NCBI GenBank assembly: GCA_019750655.1
Contig: JAIEOG010000445.1
Span: 1-9,790, forward strand
DNA length: 9,790 bases
Origin: a bacterium
Lineage (GTDB): Bacteria > Bdellovibrionota > FAC87 > UBA2466
Direction: 5' to 3'
Positions 5,997 through 9,790 of the stretch are shown piece by piece. Position 1 is the stretch's first letter. The number at the start of each line of letters is the position of its first letter. Below the pieces are notes generated by a model that was not told the origin of the DNA, did no database searches, and worked only from the letters and a program-made list of their open reading frames with translations. The position numbers were made by a program, and so were the translations under genes.

Positions 5997-6008
5997 CAAT
6001 CGGGAACT

Positions 6009-7001
6009 CTATTTGAGCGACGCGGTAGCAGGCGTTTTCGGGGTGGGTGGGTCGGGCCGGCGGTGTAGGCGGAGAGCCGCATTCAAAATCCCTTCCGCAA
6101 TGCCGGACGCGAGCTTGGTTTGGTGGGTCGTTTTCGGTAAGAGCTGTGCTTCCTCAGGGTTTGTCAGGTAGCCCACTTCGACGAGCAATGCCGGCATTTG
6201 CGTTCCTGCCAAAACACTAAAAGGCGCTTGGCGCACGCCACGGCCATTGGCCCGCACTCGTTCTGCCAGGGCAGCGTGCACGACCTCAGCGAAGCGGCTG
6301 CTCTCCAAAATGTGTGCGTTCGTCTGTAAATCCGAAAGAATCGACAGAATCCCCGCCGACAAAGGCGCTGCCGGTTCTTGGTTTTCTTTCCGGGCTAAGC
6401 GAGAGGCTTCCGCATCACTCGCTTCGTTGGAAAGAAAATACACTTCGAAACCGCGCGCCCGAATCGCGGGTGAAGAGTTCACATGGATGCTCACGAAAAA
6501 ATCCGCGCCCCAGCTGTTCGCGATGCGCGCACGTTCGCGTAAGGGAATAAAAGCGTCTTCGGTGCGGCTCAAGCGAATTTCGAGCGGCAAGTCGCCTAAG
6601 CGCGCCAAGCGATCGAGCCGGGCATGCACCATGCGTGCGATGCGCAAGCAGATTTCTTTCTCTTTCAAATGAAAGCCGCCTTGCGCGCCCATATCGTGGC
6701 CGCCATGGCCCGCATCGATTACGACGCGGATGCGATCGGGTTCGAGTTCGGGAATTTCAACTAAAGGTTGTGGCGTTTCGAGCGCAGTGGCCTTGGCAAT
6801 CGACGGGATCGCCGGTGACGGCTTCGGCGGAATTCGCCGATTGTCCGCACTAGCGAAAGGCCAGTTCACACTCGCAGTGCGGTGCAACTGTCTCGCATCA
6901 CCCAAAACCGGCCTTAGTTCACTCGGCAAACGGTCGGGCGCGACGGCGGCGTGCGCTGCGAAATGAGAAAGAAACAAACCCAGGATAAGCGTCTTGTTCA
7001 T
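6009..7001 (-). CDS. N-acetylmuramoyl-L-alanine amidase (Amidase_3)
   Basis: This zinc enzyme cuts the amide bond between MurNAc and the stem peptide of peptidoglycan, acting in the periplasm. With the start at 7001 it has 330 residues and begins MNKTLILGLFLSHFAAHA, a signal peptide; the open frame further upstream starts at a TTG and would bury this signal. Residues about 20-90 are a Pro/Ala-rich linker without a recognisable AMIN domain. The catalytic domain follows: VVIDAGHGGHDMGAQGG (zinc His99), KEKEICL (zinc Glu114), FFVSIHVNSS (zinc His173), and LLVEVGYLTNPEEA with catalytic Glu275. All ligands are present, so it should be active. It ends in a short Pro-rich tail. It is first in a minus-strand cluster with rph and rdgB and is divergent from the SpoIID-domain gene 50 bases away. 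A cell-separation role like AmiC is likely. Confidence 0.93.
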   Translation of the reverse strand: MNKTLILGLFLSHFAAHAAVAPDRLPSELRPVLGDARQLHRTASVNWPFASADNRRIPPKPSPAIPSIAKATALETPQPLVEIPELEPDRIRVVIDAGHGGHDMGAQGGFHLKEKEICLRIARMVHARLDRLARLGDLPLEIRLSRTEDAFIPLRERARIANSWGADFFVSIHVNSSPAIRARGFEVYFLSNEASDAEASRLARKENQEPAAPLSAGILSILSDLQTNAHILESSRFAEVVHAALAERVRANGRGVRQAPFSVLAGTQMPALLVEVGYLTNPEEAQLLPKTTHQTKLASGIAEGILNAALRLHRRPDPPTPKTPATASLK

Positions 7002-7009
7002 GTTAGAAT
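7001..7009 (+). promoter_or_regulatory. Extended -10 promoter candidate for the SpoIID gene
   Basis: TGTTAGAAT matches the extended -10 form (TG, one base, then TAGAAT, five of six to consensus). It lies about 43 bases before the ATG at 7052 and overlaps the amidase start codon on the other strand. No -35 box is apparent, as is allowed for extended -10 promoters. Polymerase binding here would be expected to interfere with amidase expression. Confidence 0.35.
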
Positions 7010-7051
7010 AAATCCACTGGGCAATCGCCCGGGATTTCCCCGACAAACACG

Positions 7052-8322
7052 ATGAAAAAATTTAAGCGGATAAGCTTAGCGCTTGTTTTCTTTTGTCTTT
7101 TTTGCGATTGGGCGGTTGGGAAAACAGGCGCGAGAGATCTCACTCATTTTAGCACACCCGTTCGGGTGCTTCTAGACAGGTCGAATGCCGCGCTGTCCGT
7201 GCGCATCCTCGAACCCGCGGCCGTCCGCGTTAATGGCAAGCGCCGTTCGCCCGAGTTGCAGCCGGGCGTTCTCTGGCTGCACCCCTCCGAAACGGGCGAA
7301 CTAGAAATCGTGCGCATCCCTTACGTGCCGCTTATCGTCGGAGATCTCGACCTGCAATGGAGCAAAGGAAAAATCGGGTTTGAAACAGCCGACCGCAAAT
7401 ACCGCGGCGGATTGCGTGTCCAAGTGCGCGAGGGTGAGGTTTTTCTCGTGAACAACATCGCGATGGAACATTACTTAGCAAGCACTGTCGGCGGTGAGAT
7501 GAGCCCAAGCTGGCCGCTGGAAGCACTCAAAGCGCAAACAGTCGCAGCTCGGAGCTATACCGTCGCTAAAATCCGCCAACCGCGCCATGCTTTGTTCGAT
7601 CTCGAAGACACGACGGAAGACCAGGTGTACCAAGGCGTCGGGTCGGAACAGCTAAGCGTTTGGGATGCTGTGAAACAAACGGATGGCGTCGTACTCACGC
7701 GCCTCGGCCGCCCGACAACGGCTTATTACCATTCTCGTTGCGGGGGAGAGACGCTCACTCCGGAACAAGCCTGGGGCAAGCGCCGCTTATTCGCCGAGCG
7801 TGTGCCGTGTCCCTACTGCCGCAACCACCCCTTCCAGTGGGACGGCAATGGGACAATAAAACTTTCGCAAAGAAACTGGGCCTTCCCTCGAGTACGCACG
7901 TCGATGTGCACCCCGTCTCACGCAACCCAGCCGGGCGTGTTTTGGAAGTCGAAGTTTCTTCTGCTGGAAAATCGCGGCTTTTGTCGGCGGAAAACCTGCG
8001 GCGTGAACTGGGATATACACAGCTCAAGAGCACCTATTTTGAATTCTACCCTCAGGACGGTAGCGTCCGCGCCACGGGTTTGGGTGCCGGGCATGGTGTG
8101 GGCATGTGCCAATGGGGCGCCAAGCACTTAGCGGAAAAAGGCTTCTCGTATCTGCGCATTCTCAACCATTACTACCCCGGCGATAAACCCGCGGCCTGGT
8201 CCCAGAAATCGGTGGATTCTCGGCGCGTGGCTGGCGTATGGTCCGCGAATGCTTTCGCTAGCGGACTACGATTTTCCCCTACCCGACAGCCTGATCGCTC
8301 GCACTCCAGCCGTACCCCGTGA
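7052..8322 (+). pseudogene. SpoIID/LytB-domain peptidoglycan protein, frameshifted
   Basis: SpoIID-type proteins are lytic transglycosylases that cut glycan strands already stripped of peptides. The first frame carries a signal-like N-terminus (MKKFKRISLALVFFCLFC) and the core VGGEMSPSWPLEALKAQTVAA (about 146-166), whose Glu149 matches the catalytic Glu. It continues with EDTTEDQVYQG, YYHSRCGGET and PCPYCRNHPFQW. From about 7852 family similarity moves to the -1 frame: DNKTFAKKLGL, then the C-terminal signature GAGHGVGMCQWGAKHLAEKG and ILNHYYPG. The first frame alone stops at 8131 in nonsense sequence. One extra G in the GGG at 7850-7852 would join the halves as HPFQWDGNGDNKTFAKKLGL, giving about 423 residues. 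Both halves look well preserved, so the break is either very recent or a sequence error. The tail beyond HYYPG is unusually long and overlaps queA by 74 bases. Confidence 0.85.
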
Positions 8323-9262
8323 TAGTTCGCGGCTCCTGCACGTGCCGCTGAAGGGCGGCGCCGCGGAGCACCTGCAGTTCCACGACATCGGAAAACTTTT
8401 GCGCGTAGGGGACACGCTCGTCGTCAACACGACCCGTGTTTTGAAGGCGCGCCTTTTCGGAAAGAACGCAAAAGGCCGGGAATTCGAAGTGCTCCTGCTC
8501 GAACCGAATGCCCGTGACGGTTGGAATGCACTCGTGCGCCCGGGAAAACATATCGATCCCAATGGCAGCGAGTTAACCTTTCCGGGCGGGCAAACGGCGC
8601 AGGTCATCCGCCGCGCTGAAGACGCGCGCCAGTTTGAAGTGCATTTCGCAAACAAGGGCGAGGCGTTCTTTGCGTGGTTGGACGCGCACGGAAAGATGCC
8701 GCTGCCGCCTTACTTGAAACGCCCAGCAACAGACCGCGATGCCGTGGACTACCAAACAGTTTATGCCGAGACAGGCCAGTCGGTCGCCGCGCCGACGGCA
8801 GGTCTGCATTTCACTCCCGAGCTGCTCGCGGAAATCCAAAGCCGCGGAATCCACATTGAAAAGATCACGCTCCAGGTGGGCTACGGAACCTTCGCTCCTT
8901 TGGAACCCGACGCCCAGGAGCTCCATGCGGAGAACTTCGAGATCCCTACCGAGGTTGCGGAACGCTTGGCCCAAACTCGCCGAACCGGGGGGAGGGTGAT
9001 TGCGGTGGGAACGACAAGCCTCCGGGCCCTGGAGGCCGCGCAGGGCAAACCCGGCCCCGGCACCACCCGGCTCTTCATCCGCCCGGGCTACAAATTCACC
9101 CAGCTCGATGGGCTAATCACCAATTTCCACCTCCCGCAGTCCTCTCTTTTCATTTTGGTATGCGCCTTCCTGGGCCGGGAGCGCGCCCAAGCCGCCTACC
9201 GGGAGGCGGTGCTGCGCCAGTACCGCTTCTTCAGCTATGGCGACGCCATGGCCATTCTATGA
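8249..9262 (+). CDS. queA: S-adenosylmethionine:tRNA ribosyltransferase-isomerase
   Basis: QueA moves the ribosyl part of S-adenosylmethionine onto 7-aminomethyl-7-deazaguanine at the wobble position of GUN-anticodon tRNAs, making epoxyqueuosine, the penultimate step of queuosine synthesis. The 337-residue protein is full length. It opens LADYDFPLPDSLIARTPAVP followed by RDSSRLL, and contains VVNTTRVLKARLFG (58-71), GKMPLPPYLKR (148-158), AAPTAGLHFTPELL (180-193), QVGYGTFAPL (209-218) and TNFHLPQSSLFILV (291-304), all family hallmarks. The start lies inside the tail of the SpoIID frame and has no strong ribosome site, so reinitiation or coupling from the upstream gene is likely. No preQ1 riboswitch is visible upstream. 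tRNA-Phe(GAA), also in this window, is not a queuosine substrate. Confidence 0.96.
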   Translation: MLSLADYDFPLPDSLIARTPAVPRDSSRLLHVPLKGGAAEHLQFHDIGKLLRVGDTLVVNTTRVLKARLFGKNAKGREFEVLLLEPNARDGWNALVRPGKHIDPNGSELTFPGGQTAQVIRRAEDARQFEVHFANKGEAFFAWLDAHGKMPLPPYLKRPATDRDAVDYQTVYAETGQSVAAPTAGLHFTPELLAEIQSRGIHIEKITLQVGYGTFAPLEPDAQELHAENFEIPTEVAERLAQTRRTGGRVIAVGTTSLRALEAAQGKPGPGTTRLFIRPGYKFTQLDGLITNFHLPQSSLFILVCAFLGRERAQAAYREAVLRQYRFFSYGDAMAIL

Positions 9263-9290
9263 ACTGCTGGAGAGGCGCTACAATTCGGCC

Positions 9291-9320
9291 TTGACGGTCG
9301 TCCGATCGCGTTACTACTAT
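9291..9320 (+). promoter_or_regulatory. Sigma-70-like promoter for rpsU-yqeY
   Basis: TTGACG (9291-9296, five of six to the -35 consensus) and TACTAT (9315-9320, four of six to the -10) are separated by 18 bases. Transcription would begin near 9327, just before the rpsU ribosome site at 9331, giving a very short leader. It lies in the 79-base gap after queA, where a new unit would be expected to start. Confidence 0.5.
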
Positions 9321-9330
9321 GACCGGCTCG

Positions 9331-9335
9331 AGGAG
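9331..9335 (+). promoter_or_regulatory. rpsU: Ribosome binding site fixing a TTG start for rpsU
   Basis: AGGAG (inside GAGGAGA) stands six bases before the TTG at 9342, an ideal spacing. The frame remains open back into queA (ATG at 9237), but that start has no ribosome site and adds 35 residues absent from S21 proteins. Confidence 0.8.
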
Positions 9336-9341
9336 ATTGCT

Positions 9342-9533
9342 TTGCCTGGACTTCGCGTAAAAGAAAACGAACCTTACGACAGCGCCCTCCGCCGCTTTAA
9401 AAAGCAGTGTGAGAAAGCAGGAATTCTTTCTGAAGTGCGCCGCCGTGAGTACTACGAAAAACCTTCCGTTCGCCGGAAGAAAAAATCTTTGGCTGCCCGT
9501 AAACGGGCCATGAAACGCCTGGATCGGCGCTAG
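9342..9533 (+). CDS. rpsU: 30S ribosomal protein S21
   Basis: S21 is a small basic protein of the 30S subunit platform, close to the anti-Shine-Dalgarno end of 16S rRNA, and aids initiation complex formation. From the TTG at 9342 the product has 63 residues and reads MPGLRVKENEPYDSALRRF, then KKQCEKAGILSEVRRREYYE and KPSVRRKKKS, ending in a Lys/Arg-rich helix. Length and sequence fit S21, in particular the version found in myxobacteria and relatives, as far as I recall. It has its own promoter-like sequence, and yqeY starts 8 bases after its stop. In many bacteria rpsU heads an operon with dnaG and rpoD that links translation, replication and transcription; those genes would lie beyond the right edge. 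Confidence 0.95.
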   Translation: MPGLRVKENEPYDSALRRFKKQCEKAGILSEVRRREYYEKPSVRRKKKSLAARKRAMKRLDRR

Positions 9534-9541
9534 CCCTTCCT

Positions 9542-9790
9542 ATGGAACTCAAAGCCAAGCTTCAAAACGATATAAAGGACGCTATGCGCGCGAAGGACAG
9601 CGTGCGCCTAGTAGCCTTGCGCATGCTGATCGCCGAGATCAAGAAGCGTGAGATCGATAAAAAGGCTGAGCTCGATGATGCTGAGATTGTCAAAGTCATC
9701 GGCAGCCTGTTGAAGCAGCGCTTAGATTCCATCGATGCTTTCAAGAAGGCTAACCGCCAAGACCTCGTCGAAAACGAGGAAAAGGAAGTT
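9542..9790 (+). CDS. yqeY: GatB/YqeY domain protein (partial, runs off the edge)
   Basis: The visible 83 residues start MELKAKLQNDIKDAMRAKD and continue with SVRLVALRMLIAEIKKREID, LDDAEIVKVIGSLLKQR and LDSIDAFKKANRQDL. This is the helical N-terminal half of YqeY proteins (about 150 residues when complete). YqeY resembles the tRNA-binding C-terminal domain of GatB, the amidotransferase subunit that corrects Glu-tRNA(Gln) and Asp-tRNA(Asn), but stands alone; its own role is not well settled. It starts 8 bases after rpsU with no strong ribosome site, implying coupled translation. The rpsU-yqeY order commonly precedes dnaG-rpoD. The reading frame is still open at the last base. Confidence 0.92.
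   Translation, partial: MELKAKLQNDIKDAMRAKDSVRLVALRMLIAEIKKREIDKKAELDDAEIVKVIGSLLKQRLDSIDAFKKANRQDLVENEEKEV

Noticed and set aside
5999..5999. TTG start for RNase PH
   Set aside because: It would add 11 residues absent from the family and has no ribosome site; the ATG at 5966 gives the standard N-terminus.
7046..7046. TTG start for the amidase
   Set aside because: It puts 15 residues before a complete signal peptide; the ATG at 7001 fits an exported protein.
7853..7866. Programmed -1 frameshift site at ATAAAACTTTC in the SpoIID gene
   Set aside because: Read in the zero frame, no heptamer fits X-XXY-YYZ, and I see no obvious stimulating pseudoknot; a missing G explains the shift more simply.
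8180..8260. preQ1 riboswitch upstream of queA
   Set aside because: The region is coding in the SpoIID frame and shows no compact pseudoknot with an A-rich tail.

Overview
The window reads as chromosomal DNA of a Gram-negative bacterium. Three of the predicted proteins carry lipoprotein signal peptides, and the housekeeping genes are bacterial. The gene order rpsU then yqeY, an S21 protein beginning MPGLRVKENEP, and a SpoIID-domain protein next to a periplasmic amidase in a genome that also makes outer-membrane-type lipoproteins all point to the former Deltaproteobacteria. Bdellovibrionota/Oligoflexia is my best guess; this is inference, not a database match.

Left part (1-4307), accessory and mostly uncharacterised. 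A lipoprotein with a zinc-peptidase HETRH motif (45-1766, minus) is transcribed away from a 449-aa lipoprotein with an Asp/Tyr-rich tail (1922-3271, plus). Between them lies a perfectly palindromic sequence holding a TATAAT on both strands. A small SET-domain protein (3265-3720, minus) overlaps the end of the second lipoprotein by 7 bases. A 165-aa orphan lipoprotein (3810-4307, plus) follows.

Middle part (4308-7001), a minus-strand housekeeping cluster. In transcription order it is an N-acetylmuramoyl-L-alanine amidase, RNase PH (rph), the XTP/dITP pyrophosphatase (rdgB; ATGA overlap with rph) and tRNA-Phe(GAA) without an encoded CCA. Beyond the tRNA is about 230 bases of non-coding DNA full of inverted repeats. 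It includes a perfect 25-bp inverted repeat whose right arm takes in the last four bases of the tRNA.

Right part (7052-9790), plus strand. A SpoIID/LytB-type peptidoglycan gene is divergent from the amidase and broken by a one-base frameshift near 7850. It is followed by queA (queuosine tRNA modification), then a promoter and the start of an rpsU-yqeY unit, which in related bacteria continues into dnaG and rpoD. YqeY runs off the right edge.

Functional themes: cell-wall remodelling (amidase plus SpoIID, a 'strip the peptide, then cut the glycan' pair), tRNA maturation and modification (rph, tRNA-Phe, queA), nucleotide-pool cleaning (rdgB), and a set of envelope lipoproteins of unknown role. 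I found no CRISPR array, transposase, phage gene or obvious defence system. The most unusual items are the tRNA-abutting inverted repeat, the frameshifted spoIID and the uncharacterised divergent lipoprotein pair.
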